A DNA stretch of 64,000 bases from NCBI RefSeq assembly GCF_030285785.1, contig NZ_CP127247.1, forward strand, positions 372,001 to 436,000. The letters are read 5' to 3'. Origin of the DNA: Parasedimentitalea psychrophila (GTDB taxonomy: Bacteria; Pseudomonadota; Alphaproteobacteria; Rhodobacterales; Rhodobacteraceae). The position numbers and the translations under genes are program-made. Below are positions 8,438 through 16,525 of this stretch, piece after piece; position 1 is the stretch's first letter; each line of letters starts with the position of its first letter. The notes under the pieces are model-generated. The model made no database searches and was not told the DNA's origin. It saw only the letters and a list, made by a program, of their open reading frames with translations.

Positions 8438-8782
8438 TTAGATCAGGATGATGGTTCGTGGAGGCGACGGATCGAGCCCCAAGACTATACCAGCCTCTAA
8501 GCGATCAGACGTTTTCTTGACTATACGCTTGGCGGATCCGCTAGCATCAATAGTATTTTCAGCACTCAGAAAAGAGACAGGAGAATGGCAACTCAGCTCG
8601 CAGCTACTAGCGGAATTCTCATCAGAAAAGCATTCACTACAGTCTTCACCTGAGCTGTCGGCAATCATGTCGCTATTCAGCATGCCGAGCTCCATCTTTG
8701 CGGCCGCTAACCCATGCGCAGTTGTCCCCGCAATAAATGCGAAGGACACCACCACACACAGAAGACGCAGAATCAGAGCCAT
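8438..8782 (-). CDS. Small secreted cysteine-rich protein (DUF2946-like)
   Basis: 114 residues from the ATG at 8782; an upstream GTG at 8842 is possible but would place 20 polar residues before the signal peptide. The hydrophobic start (LILRLLCVVVSFAFIAGTTAHG) is an export signal. The mature part has several cysteines (EDCSECFSDENSASSCELSC), and the end reads GLDPSPPRTIIL, as in short secreted proteins found at the head of copper operons. Function unknown; metal sensing or binding is inferred. Confidence 0.55.
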   Translation of the reverse strand: MALILRLLCVVVSFAFIAGTTAHGLAAAKMELGMLNSDMIADSSGEDCSECFSDENSASSCELSCHSPVSFLSAENTIDASGSAKRIVKKTSDRLEAGIVLGLDPSPPRTIILI

Positions 8783-8878
8783 ACCGGCAATCTGTAAATT
8801 CTCAGAGCCAAGCGCAATAAGAATGTCTCTGTTCCCGCTCACGTTTGAGTTATCTCGACCAGGCTACAGACTGTGGCT

Positions 8879-9319
8879 TTAGGCGGTGTGCAACTTGCAA
8901 TCTGACTGTGTCAGGGCGTCAATCACCGCGCAGTCAGGCACGTCTTCTCCTGAACATTGCGCGACGGTTTCTGACAACACCATTTGAATGCGGCGCAGAT
9001 CGGCAATTTTTGCGCCAATGCTCTCCAGGTGGCGCGACGCAAGGGCCTGGACTTCGGCGCAGGTCTGCATGCCGCCATCGACCAGAGCCAACAAATCGCG
9101 AACTTCCTCGAGCGTGAAACCCAGATCACGGGCCCGCATCACGAAACTCAGACGGGCAATGTGGCTTTCATCATAGCAGCGATAGTTTTTGGCGTTTCGC
9201 GGCGGTTCAGGCATCACCCCAATATTCTCGTAATACCGTATGGTTTCCAGGTTGCACCCGGTCAGGCGGGCAAGATCCGAGCGCCGGACGGTCTTCACTG
9301 TCTTGTGATTGTCACTCAT
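8879..9319 (-). CDS. merR: MerR family mercury-responsive regulator
   Basis: 146 residues. An N-terminal winged helix (DLARLTGCNLETIRYYENIGVM) is followed by the long dimerisation helix and a C-terminal metal loop. Cysteines at 87, 122 and 130 correspond to the three Hg(II) ligands of MerR. The 87-122 spacing of 35 equals that in Tn501 MerR, while the second gap is 8 instead of 9 as I recall that protein. Start ATG 9319 has a strong AGGAG. It is divergent from the mer genes, the usual arrangement. A sensor for another soft metal (Cd, Pb) is possible, but the downstream genes argue for mercury. Confidence 0.9.
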   Translation of the reverse strand: MSDNHKTVKTVRRSDLARLTGCNLETIRYYENIGVMPEPPRNAKNYRCYDESHIARLSFVMRARDLGFTLEEVRDLLALVDGGMQTCAEVQALASRHLESIGAKIADLRRIQMVLSETVAQCSGEDVPDCAVIDALTQSDCKLHTA

Positions 9320-9330
9320 GGCGAGGCTCC

Positions 9331-9361
9331 TTGTCTCTGTACCACCTACAGACCGTAAGGT
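9331..9361 (+). promoter_or_regulatory. MerR-type promoter/operator of the mer operon
   Basis: A -35 like TTGTCT (9331-9336) and a -10 like TAAGGT (9356-9361) are separated by 19 bases, the over-long spacer that MerR-family activators need. The spacer contains the dyad CTGTA-N5-TACAG. It sits between merR and merT, so one site can repress merR and activate merTPFAB. Confidence 0.85.
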
Positions 9362-9391
9362 GGAGATGTGACGCGGACAAGGATGATTCGA

Positions 9392-9796
9392 ATGTCAGAA
9401 AACATATCGGCAAGCGACGCAACAAATGTCATTATGAAGGAAGGGTCTGCCCGAAGCGACCGTATCGCCACGGCGGCCAGCCTGTTTGGCGCGCTGGCCA
9501 TGACCTCCTGCTGCATTCTGCCCCTGGTTCTGGTCAGCATGGGTGTGGGCGGTCTGTGGATCGCGCAGTTGACGGCGCTTTACGCCTATAAATGGTACAT
9601 GTTTTCCAGTGCCAGTGTCTTTATCGGTTGGGGCTTTTGGCAAGCCTATCGCCCCGCCGGTGGTGACTGCGCTGGCAATGCCTGCGCCCATCCGGTGAAC
9701 AAGCGGGTCATGAAGGCCTGCCTGTGGGCTGCCGTGGTGGTGACTTTGATTGCCATGATTTTCCCCTACATCACCCCCTACATCCTGAGCTTTTGA
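9392..9796 (+). CDS. merT: Mercuric ion transporter MerT
   Basis: 134 residues with three predicted membrane helices. The Hg(II)-binding pair is in the first helix (AMTSCCILPLVLVSMGVGG), and a second cysteine pair lies in the cytoplasmic loop (GGDCAGNACAHP). ATG 9392 is chosen because AAGGA lies eight bases upstream; earlier in-frame starts lie almost on the promoter. It passes Hg(II) from MerP to cytoplasmic MerA. Confidence 0.93.
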   Translation: MSENISASDATNVIMKEGSARSDRIATAASLFGALAMTSCCILPLVLVSMGVGGLWIAQLTALYAYKWYMFSSASVFIGWGFWQAYRPAGGDCAGNACAHPVNKRVMKACLWAAVVVTLIAMIFPYITPYILSF

Positions 9797-9808
9797 GCGA
9801 GAACACTG

Positions 9809-10114
9809 ATGAAAAATCTGCTTATTCCAACACTAATGGCCGCCTGCTTTGCCGGCGGTGCGCTGGCTGAACAGAGACAGGCAACGATTGAGGTTTCCGA
9901 ACTGACCTGTCCCTCGTGCCCCTATATCGCGGCCCAGGCGGTATCGGCTGTCGACTTGGTGGTGATTGTCGATGGGGTTTACGACGATGCGGCACAGAGT
10001 GTGGTATTCGAGCTGACCTATGACACCGAGATAACCACATTGGCTGAAATCGCCAGTGCGTCAGAACAGTTCGGCTATCCGGGACGGGTTCTGCAAAACC
10101 CGCCCGAGTCTTGA
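9809..10114 (+). CDS. merP: Periplasmic mercury-binding protein MerP
   Basis: 101 residues: a signal peptide (MKNLLIPTLMAACFAGGALA) and one heavy-metal-associated domain. The metal motif is LTCPSCPYI, a CxxC variant with proline rather than the usual alanine. It lies 12 bases after merT and is predicted to hand Hg(II) to MerT. Confidence 0.9.
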   Translation: MKNLLIPTLMAACFAGGALAEQRQATIEVSELTCPSCPYIAAQAVSAVDLVVIVDGVYDDAAQSVVFELTYDTEITTLAEIASASEQFGYPGRVLQNPPES

Positions 10115-10214
10115 GCCGCTGGGTCCTGACAGCCGGGACCGGTCTCTGGTCAAAACACCCCACCTGGATTCGATAGCAGCAGCGGCTGTGGCGGCACTGA
10201 ATTTGGAGGTAAAA

Positions 10215-10598
10215 ATGAACGACAAGACCATGTTGCGAACCGGGTTGATCGGGAGCGCGATTGCCATGTTGTGCTGTCTTACCCCTCTATTGGTGGTGGT
10301 GGTGGCCGGGGTCGGCCTTTCGGCCATAATCGGTTGGCTGGATTACGCGCTGTTTCCGCTATTCTTTGCGTCGCTTGGCATCACCGCACAGGCCCTTTGG
10401 CTCCGGGCCGGACAACCAGGCAGCAACCCGCGTCGCTGGATCATGGTCTCGGTTGTCGGGCTGTCGGCGCTGCTGTTCTTGTTGCAGTTCCACTATGCGT
10501 TCCGTCTGTCCATCGGGGCGATTTTATCTGTCGCATTTTACGGGTTCTGGCTGTCGCGCAGTGGCACCCCCCGCGGATCTGACAGGAGCAAAACATGA
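10215..10598 (+). CDS. merF: MerF-like mercury transporter
   Basis: 127 residues from ATG 10215, which has GGAGG at a proper distance. The first helix carries a vicinal cysteine pair (AIAMLCCLTPLLVVVVAGVG), as in MerF, followed by three more hydrophobic segments. Classical MerF has about 80 residues and two helices, so this is a longer form with an added helical C-terminus. A second importer next to MerT is common in mer operons. Confidence 0.8.
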   Translation: MNDKTMLRTGLIGSAIAMLCCLTPLLVVVVAGVGLSAIIGWLDYALFPLFFASLGITAQALWLRAGQPGSNPRRWIMVSVVGLSALLFLLQFHYAFRLSIGAILSVAFYGFWLSRSGTPRGSDRSKT

Positions 10599-10681
10599 TG
10601 GCCTCGCCGCTCCCGGCAGTTGGGGCCATCGCCTATCTGATTTTCAAACAAGCTAAGCGCGGCAATTACTATGGAAGGTAA
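10595..10681 (+). CDS. Possible 28-residue peptide in the mer operon
   Basis: The ATG at 10595 overlaps the merF stop (ATGA) and GACAGGAG lies just before it. The ORF encodes one short hydrophobic stretch (VGAIAYLIFK) and a basic tail, ending 4 bases before the chosen merA start. The coupling signal is good but nothing known is recognised. It may be a leader that couples merF to merA translation. Confidence 0.35.
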   Translation: MMASPLPAVGAIAYLIFKQAKRGNYYGR

Positions 10682-10685
10682 CAGT

Positions 10686-12110
10686 ATGAATGAGTGTTGC
10701 GAGGACGGCAGCGGCAGCTACGATCTGATCGTGATCGGTGCAGGATCGGCCGGGTTCTCGGCTTCGATTACCGCAGCCAATGCTGGCAAACGTGTGGCCC
10801 TTGTTGGTCATGGCACCATTGGAGGCACCTGTGTCAACGTCGGCTGCGTGCCATCCAAGGCGATGATCCGCGTCGCCGAAGCGGTGCACGGCGGCGCCTC
10901 GGCTGCCCGGTTCCCCGGCATCACCCCCTGCAAGCACAGTGTCGACTGGTCAGCCGTTGTGGCCGCCAAGGATGGCTTGGTGGATGCGCTGCGGCAAAAG
11001 AAATACTCTGACCTGCTGCCGTCATACCAAGGTATCGACTACATCGAACAGGGCGCGGCGCAGCTGGCCGAAGGCGGCGTTCAAGTTGGCGACCGGCTGA
11101 TCAGGGCGGAGCGGATTGTGGTCGCCACCGGCAGCCATTCGATGACCCCTGCGATCCAGGGCATTGAAGATGTGCCCGTGCTCGACAGCACCTCTCTGCT
11201 GGAGCTGCCTGAGAAACCAAAAAGCCTAATTTTTATCGGTGGCGGCTACGTCGGGGTTGAACTGGCGCAGCTGATGGCCCGGCTTGGGGTCGAGGTGACG
11301 CTGGTCACCCGCTCACGCCTGTTGCCTGAGGCCGAACCGGAAGTCTCACAGGCGCTGGCTGATGCCTTTGCAGCCGAAGGCATAACCGTTCTGGACGGCC
11401 TGTCTTACCACGCGGTTTCGGGCAATGCCGGATCTGTCACCCTCAGCATTGAACGGCGGGGCGAAATTGTTGAAATCACCGCCGAAAAGCTGGTGGTGGC
11501 CGCTGGTCGGCGGGCCAATACCAAAGACATGCGGCTGCCAGAGGCAGGGGTCACGCTGGACCCGCGCGGCGCAATTGTCATTGGCGAGGACATGCAAACC
11601 TCGGCCCCCGGCATCTATGCCGCTGGCGATGTCACCAACCGGGATCAGTTTGTCTATATGGCCGCATATGGTGCCAAGCTGGCCGCACAGAACGCGGTAC
11701 TGGAGGGCACCGGACGCTATGAAAACGCCGCAATGCCCTGGGTGGTGTTCAGCGACCCGCAGGTCGCCGGGGTTGGGCTCAACGAGGGGGCGGCAAAAGA
11801 GGCGGGCTTTGACGTCAAAACCTCGATTGTGCCACTGGATCAGGTGCCGCGCGCCTTGGCCGCACGGGATACACGCGGGCTGATCAAGCTGGTGGCGGAT
11901 CGCAAAACCGACAGGCTGCTCGGCGGCCAGATCATGGCCCCCGAAGGCTCGGATAGTATCCAGACGCTGGCCATGGCCCTGAAGTTCGGCATGACCACCA
12001 AGGCACTGGGCGAGACCCTCTTTCCCTATTTGACCACGGTAGAGGGGCTGAAACTGGCGGCGCAGACCTTTGATATGGATGTGGCCAAACTCAGCTGCTG
12101 CGCCGGGTAA
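10686..12110 (+). CDS. merA: Mercuric reductase MerA
   Basis: 474 residues from ATG 10686, preceded by GGAAGG eight bases upstream. FAD motif GAGSAGFSASITAA; redox-active pair in GGTCVNVGCVPSKAM; NAD(P)H site GGGYVGVELAQLMARLG; second FAD motif GIYAAGDV; C-terminal vicinal cysteines LSCCAG that collect Hg(II). The N-terminal MerP-like domain found in some MerA proteins is absent. It reduces Hg(II) to Hg(0) with NADPH in the cytoplasm. Confidence 0.96.
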   Translation: MNECCEDGSGSYDLIVIGAGSAGFSASITAANAGKRVALVGHGTIGGTCVNVGCVPSKAMIRVAEAVHGGASAARFPGITPCKHSVDWSAVVAAKDGLVDALRQKKYSDLLPSYQGIDYIEQGAAQLAEGGVQVGDRLIRAERIVVATGSHSMTPAIQGIEDVPVLDSTSLLELPEKPKSLIFIGGGYVGVELAQLMARLGVEVTLVTRSRLLPEAEPEVSQALADAFAAEGITVLDGLSYHAVSGNAGSVTLSIERRGEIVEITAEKLVVAAGRRANTKDMRLPEAGVTLDPRGAIVIGEDMQTSAPGIYAAGDVTNRDQFVYMAAYGAKLAAQNAVLEGTGRYENAAMPWVVFSDPQVAGVGLNEGAAKEAGFDVKTSIVPLDQVPRALAARDTRGLIKLVADRKTDRLLGGQIMAPEGSDSIQTLAMALKFGMTTKALGETLFPYLTTVEGLKLAAQTFDMDVAKLSCCAG

Positions 12111-12143
12111 TGACATGACTGGCAAGGAGAATGTATCGCAGGC

Positions 12144-12923
12144 TTGGCAAAGTGTCGCGTAAACTTCGCGATCCGCAAACCCTCCCTCTCAATCAAAAAG
12201 GACAGCAGAGAATTGAAGAATAGCATTGAAGCCCAAAGTGCCGCCAACTCCCTGGCAAGAATCGACTGGTCTGCCGTGAGTGACACTCAAGTTGCCGAGG
12301 CCATTCCGCAATTGTTGCAGGATTGGCGAATGCGAAAGCGCTGGGATGCAATAAGCCCCAATGCGCGTGATACTCATAAGGAGATCTTGAGATCTTACCT
12401 GAGATCTGCAGCGCCACCGAAAATTGCCAGCTTAGAGCCGGCAATACTTGAAGACCTGCAATCCAGAGACTTGATCGTTGTCAAAAATGGGCAGATCACG
12501 TCGGCCTATCCATTCTCGACCATAGCGACCACACATGCCGTTACCGTTGATGCAGTAACAAACAGTGCAGTCTGTGCAATTGATGCCTTGGGAGTCGCCG
12601 CCATGTCGGCACTGGCGTCGCGAGTTCAATGTCAGTGTCCCATTTGCAATGGTAAAATCGACGTGTCGATCCGCGCTGACGGGCTGACAATTCAAGCGGC
12701 ATGGCCAGCAACGGCGCGGCTTTGGGCCGGGGTTGTGGACATTGCAGGCTGCGCCGCCGACACCCAGTGTCAAACCATGCTTGTTTTCTGCTCGCCCAAA
12801 CATCTGGCCGTGTGGCGCGAGACACAAAAGCCGGTCGTACGCGGGTTTGACCTGTCTCTCTCTCAGGCTGTCCAGCTGGGAGCAGCTATCTTCCGGCCAT
12901 TTCTGGGCGTGAGCGATACCTGA
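12144..12923 (+). CDS. merB: Organomercurial lyase MerB
   Basis: The catalytic set is visible: Cys and Asp in SAVCAIDALGVAAM (C96 and D99 of the family) and the second cysteine in TMLVFCSPKHLAVW. It cleaves C-Hg bonds to give Hg(II) for MerA. From the TTG at 12144 it is 259 residues, longer than the usual 210-220, and the start is uncertain. A TTG at 12213 would give 236 residues. An SD-led ATG at 12131 opens a different 30-codon frame ending at 12223, which could couple translation to the 12213 start. Confidence 0.85.
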   Translation: MAKCRVNFAIRKPSLSIKKDSRELKNSIEAQSAANSLARIDWSAVSDTQVAEAIPQLLQDWRMRKRWDAISPNARDTHKEILRSYLRSAAPPKIASLEPAILEDLQSRDLIVVKNGQITSAYPFSTIATTHAVTVDAVTNSAVCAIDALGVAAMSALASRVQCQCPICNGKIDVSIRADGLTIQAAWPATARLWAGVVDIAGCAADTQCQTMLVFCSPKHLAVWRETQKPVVRGFDLSLSQAVQLGAAIFRPFLGVSDT

Positions 12924-13039
12924 ATCACGACTCTAGTTTAGCATCTTGCAGAGTTGCATGTCCGTATGTCTGGCTTCGATTTTTTCACGGCTCTTGGCCT
13001 AGCCAAGACAGATGCAATAGCCCAACTCCGTCCAGCGAC

Positions 13040-13145
13040 AGGGCAAGTGCGGCCATCAACCGATTTGTGCAACATAACCGCGGGACAACGGAAATCTAAG
13101 GTATATCCTCACCGCCAGGCGGATGATTTCAGGCGTCGTCCTGAA
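13040..13145 (-). mobile_element. Relic of an IS6-family transposase N-terminus
   Basis: Read on the minus strand, about 13088-13135 encodes TPEIIRLAVRIYLRFPLS, the N-terminal helix of IS6-family transposases, then breaks into RGYVAQIG. A TTATGTTGCACAAA-like IS end follows. No complete element is present. It fills much of the 316-base gap between merB and the epimerase gene; the rest of 12924-13239 shows nothing else I can name. It marks the edge of the mercury block. Confidence 0.6.
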
Positions 13146-13239
13146 ATAGTGGACCGGACTGAGTTTTGTCAGGCTTGCAGGCTATGGACCCATTTTGCCC
13201 GCCGCCACAAAGTTTTTTCTGCCAGCTCCATGGAGATCA

Positions 13240-14097
13240 TCAGGACAGGCCTGCTTTGGCCATGCCACGGCGAATATGCATGTAGCCATTTCTGTAAACG
13301 GCCTCCGGGCTCTCAGCAAAATCGCGCCAGACTTTGGTGGCGGCTGCTAAGTCGGGAAGGCCTCTTCCGAAACTTTCGATGGTCAGCCAGCCATCGTAGC
13401 CGCTTTGAGCAATAGCAGCGAATGTGTCGTCCCACGGAATATTGCCGCGTCCCGGCACGCCACGGTCGTTTTCTGAAATGTGGATGTGTTCGACCAAGTC
13501 AGCGTTCTGGGTGAAGGCAGCAATTGGGTCTGCTTCTTCAATGTTCGCATGAAACGTATCATACATCGCTCGAATTCTAGGGTGATCAATCTCGCGAATA
13601 TGGGCTGAAAGCGCCGCCATTGTGTTGAGAAAATAACACTCAAACCGGTTCAGCGCTTCCAGACAAATCGTGACTTCAAAGGCTTCGGCGCAATCGCCTA
13701 TGCGCCGTTGCGCGTCGATTGAGCGACTGAATTCATCACCTGTGGGTCCCTCTCCAGAAAAATGTCCAAGTGTAGAATGCAGCGGCCCGCTCAGTTTATT
13801 TGCGCCCATTGCCCGTGAACACATAATCGCCCAACGCATGTAGTCCACACCTGCAGCACGTGCATCTGCATCGCCGGATATCAGGTTTTTTTGCGGGTCG
13901 CTGATTGCTGTCACAGCGGTGCGTTCCAGGCCAATCCGGTCAAGCATTTTACCCGTTTCAGCATAGTCGCTCGGTCGGCCCTCAAACACCGGAATTTCAA
14001 CCCCGTCAAACCCGGCCTCCCTGATCTCGCAAAGCAGAGCCTCGTGCTCCAGACCGATGTTGGTCGTCCAGAGGAACATGCACATGCCGATCTTCAT
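13240..14097 (-). CDS. Sugar phosphate isomerase/epimerase (xylose-isomerase-like TIM barrel)
   Basis: 285 residues from ATG 14097 (MKIGMCMFLWTTNIG), with a GAGAG site upstream. A TIM barrel of the AP endonuclease 2 family with metal-site residues in ICLEALNRFECYF (Glu), MYDTFHANIEE (Asp/His), VEHIHISENDRG (His) and LTIESFGRG (Glu), as in D-tagatose/D-psicose 3-epimerases. It probably epimerises a free ketose. It is transcribed divergently from a paralogous epimerase operon across a shared region with two operators. Confidence 0.88.
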   Translation of the reverse strand: MKIGMCMFLWTTNIGLEHEALLCEIREAGFDGVEIPVFEGRPSDYAETGKMLDRIGLERTAVTAISDPQKNLISGDADARAAGVDYMRWAIMCSRAMGANKLSGPLHSTLGHFSGEGPTGDEFSRSIDAQRRIGDCAEAFEVTICLEALNRFECYFLNTMAALSAHIREIDHPRIRAMYDTFHANIEEADPIAAFTQNADLVEHIHISENDRGVPGRGNIPWDDTFAAIAQSGYDGWLTIESFGRGLPDLAAATKVWRDFAESPEAVYRNGYMHIRRGMAKAGLS

Positions 14098-14151
14098 TTT
14101 TGCTCTCTCAGTTGGAATGCAACGCCGGTGCATGGAAAGCTACCCGCCATC

Positions 14152-14162
14152 TGGTAATACCA
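14152..14162. promoter_or_regulatory. GntR/FCD-type operator 1 (TGGTAATACCA)
   Basis: TGGTAATACCA lies 55 bases before the minus-strand epimerase start. The 16-mer CATCTGGTAATACCAA that covers it recurs, on the minus strand, upstream of the importer binding-protein gene at 23.97 kb. TGGT-N3-ACCA is the classic layout for FadR-subfamily GntR regulators, and one is encoded at 16.5 kb. Confidence 0.7.
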
Positions 14163-14313
14163 AAAATGCCAGATCAGTCAATGCATTAGTCTGGAGACTG
14201 GCAAATTTCCGGGTCACTCGGTCATATGTTTTTCGATTTTTCAGCAAGTACGAGAGAATTTTCACGTATTATCTCCTATTATCGCCACTTGACCTGACAT
14301 TGGATATGTCGCA

Positions 14314-14330
14314 ATCTGGTCCAACCAGAT
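14314..14330. promoter_or_regulatory. GntR/FCD-type operator 2 (ATCTGGT-N3-ACCAGAT)
   Basis: A perfect 7-3-7 inverted repeat, ATCTGGT cca ACCAGAT, in the divergent epimerase region, 77 bases before the plus-strand epimerase. It shares ATCTGGTnnnACCA with operators at 14152 and 23969, so the same regulator probably binds all three. The remainder of 14098-14406 is A/T-rich promoter sequence. Confidence 0.7.
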
Positions 14331-14406
14331 TGGCAATTAGAGAATTTGGCGTGCATCCGGTTCTGCGCCGGTGCCACGCGGACAGATATCCCATGGGAGG
14401 GCAGAA

Positions 14407-15294
14407 ATGCACTTATCAACACATAACTGGATGCGGGCCGAACCGCTGGAGACCACCGTACGGCGGATCAAGAAATTTGGCTACGAGAGCATCGAAATTT
14501 CCGGCGAACCCGATCAATATGACATCGGTGAAACCCGCGCTCTGTTGAAGGACACCGGCATGCGCTGCTGGGGGGCTGTGACGCTGACGCTGGGGGACAG
14601 GAATCTGGCCGCCAAGGACGAAGGCCAGCGGGCCCGTTCTGTGGATTATGTAAAAAGCGTGATCACAATGGTGTCGGAGTTGGAAGGTGAAATCATCACC
14701 TTGGTGCCTGCCACTGTTGGCAAGGTCACGCCCGATGGCAATCCGGATGAAGAATGGGGTTGGGTGGTTGAGGCAACCAAGGAATGTTATGCCCATGCCC
14801 AAGCCCGCGGCGTGAAAATCGCAATTGAACCGTTAAACCGTTTCGAGACTTATTTCTTCAACCGCTGCGCCCAGGCCCTGGCCTTGGCCGAGGCGGTTGG
14901 ACCAGACTGTGGCGTCTGCCTTGACGCGTTCCATCTGAATATCGAGGAAGACGACATTTACGATGCCATTCGTCTGGCTGGTGACAAGTTGTTTGATTTT
15001 CACGTGGCGGACAACAACCGGTTTGCCGCCGGCCTTGGCCATCTCAACTGGGCCAAAATTGTCGGCACCCTAAAAGAAGTGGGCTATGACGGGGCGCTGA
15101 CCAACGAATTTGTCGCCCCCGTGGACCGGACCCCTGCTGCACCCTATCCGGAGATGATCGAAACCAATCCGGTCGACATTTCTCCCGAGCAGCTGAAATT
15201 CATCGAAGACCATGGCTCCAGCCTGTTGGCTGAAGAGTTTTATGCAGACCAGATGCGGATTACAGCTGAAACCCTTCTCCCGTTGATGAAGTAA
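14407..15294 (+). CDS. Sugar epimerase (D-tagatose/D-psicose 3-epimerase-like TIM barrel)
   Basis: 295 residues from ATG 14407, which has GGGAGGG upstream. Metal and substrate residues of the DTE family are visible: KIAIEPLNRFETYF (Glu), CLDAFHLNIEEDD (Asp/His), FHVADNNRFAAGLGH (His), LTNEFVAPVDR (Glu). First gene of an operon with a dehydratase, GntR regulator and hydroxyacid dehydrogenase. The product probably feeds sugar-acid catabolism. The substrate is unknown. Confidence 0.88.
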   Translation: MHLSTHNWMRAEPLETTVRRIKKFGYESIEISGEPDQYDIGETRALLKDTGMRCWGAVTLTLGDRNLAAKDEGQRARSVDYVKSVITMVSELEGEIITLVPATVGKVTPDGNPDEEWGWVVEATKECYAHAQARGVKIAIEPLNRFETYFFNRCAQALALAEAVGPDCGVCLDAFHLNIEEDDIYDAIRLAGDKLFDFHVADNNRFAAGLGHLNWAKIVGTLKEVGYDGALTNEFVAPVDRTPAAPYPEMIETNPVDISPEQLKFIEDHGSSLLAEEFYADQMRITAETLLPLMK

Positions 15295-15352
15295 TCTGCA
15301 CCCTGCCCCCGTTGCGCAATTCCTTAGCGTGTCGGGGGATTAAGGAAAAGTC

Positions 15353-16522
15353 ATGAGAATCAAATCGGTAAAAGCTTGGTGGGTTCAAATTCCTATCGCG
15401 ATGGACAAGCAGCACGTTAGCGATTTTGGTCGGTTGCGCAGCTTTGACGCTGCCATCTTAAGAATTGAAACCGACGACGGGCTTGTGGGTTGGGGCGAAG
15501 GTAAAAACGCAGCGGGCAGTGCCGGCCGCTACAGCACATTGGTTCACCTGCTCAACCACGAGTTCGGCCCCACATTGATTGGCCGTGATCCAGCAGATGT
15601 GACCTATATTTGGGAAGATCTCTATAATGGTGTTCGCAGCGAAAAAGCTGCTGCGGCCGGGCAGGCAATGCCTGAATTGGCACGCCGCGGCCTGACTGTA
15701 GCCGCCATCAGCGCCATCGACATTGCCCTTTGGGACATCCTGGGAAAATCGCAGGGACAGCCCGTTTGGAAGCTCTTGGGCGGGCGCAAATCCGACCGTC
15801 TGCCCGCTTATGCTTCGGGGGGCTGGGCGGATGAGGACAACATTGGTGACCAGTTGAAATCCTACATCGAAAAAGGCGGATTTGGGGCCGTGAAAATGAG
15901 AGTAGGTGCAATGGATGGCGCCTCTTGCGTTTCTGCAGCCAGAGTCAAAGCCGCGCGTTCCGCACTCGGGCCGAATGTCGACCTGATGGTCGATGCCCAT
16001 GGCACCTACACAGTGGCAGAGGCCAAACGGTTTGCTTATCAGGTCAGAGATTGCGATTTGGCCTGGTTTGAAGAGCCCGTCATTGCTGACGACAAAGCCG
16101 GCATGGCAGAGTTGCGTGCAGCGACCCACATTCCGATAGCTGCTGGAGAGTCCGAGGCGACGCGTTATGCATTCCGCGATCTTGCGGTGTTGCGGGCAGC
16201 TGACATATTCCAACCGGATCCCGCCTTTTGTGGTGGCATTACTGAGGCGATGCGCATAGGAAACTTGGCGAGCGCTTTTAACCTGAAATTGGCGCCGCAT
16301 CTTTGGGCAGGGGCTCCTTGTTTCTTTGCCGGCTTACACATCTGTGCGGCGTCGCCTGCAAGTTTCACGGTTGAGTTTTCGCTTGGAGCAAATCCCATGA
16401 TACATGACCTTGCAGAAGAAGAGATCGTGGTCAAAGACGGCAAAATCGAAGTCCCCGAGGCCCCGGGCCTTGGTCTTACCGTAAATGAAAAAGTAATCAG
16501 CACCTACGCAATAACTGAGTGA
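15353..16522 (+). CDS. Mandelate racemase/muconate lactonizing enzyme family dehydratase
   Basis: 389 residues, enolase superfamily. Mg ligands are visible: Asp in LMVDAHGTYT, Glu in WFEEPVIADD, Glu in IAAGESEATR. Acid/base candidates are the lysine in GAVKMRVG and the Asp/His pair in FQPDPAFCGG and LAPHLWAG. This set is typical of sugar-acid dehydratases and MR-like epimerases. The context with sugar epimerases and a hydroxyacid dehydrogenase favours an aldonate or similar acid as substrate. Confidence 0.9.
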   Translation: MRIKSVKAWWVQIPIAMDKQHVSDFGRLRSFDAAILRIETDDGLVGWGEGKNAAGSAGRYSTLVHLLNHEFGPTLIGRDPADVTYIWEDLYNGVRSEKAAAAGQAMPELARRGLTVAAISAIDIALWDILGKSQGQPVWKLLGGRKSDRLPAYASGGWADEDNIGDQLKSYIEKGGFGAVKMRVGAMDGASCVSAARVKAARSALGPNVDLMVDAHGTYTVAEAKRFAYQVRDCDLAWFEEPVIADDKAGMAELRAATHIPIAAGESEATRYAFRDLAVLRAADIFQPDPAFCGGITEAMRIGNLASAFNLKLAPHLWAGAPCFFAGLHICAASPASFTVEFSLGANPMIHDLAEEEIVVKDGKIEVPEAPGLGLTVNEKVISTYAITE

Positions 16523-16525
16523 AAA

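Noticed and set aside
10056-10214. Extended start of merF overlapping merP
   Set aside because: The added residues overlap merP and are not membrane-like; ATG 10215 has a strong GGAGG.
11346-12125. Long open frame antisense to merA
   Set aside because: Overlaps a certain gene completely, has no recognisable domain or ribosome site, and is explained by G+C-rich codon usage. Similar antisense frames in other genes were dropped for the same reason.
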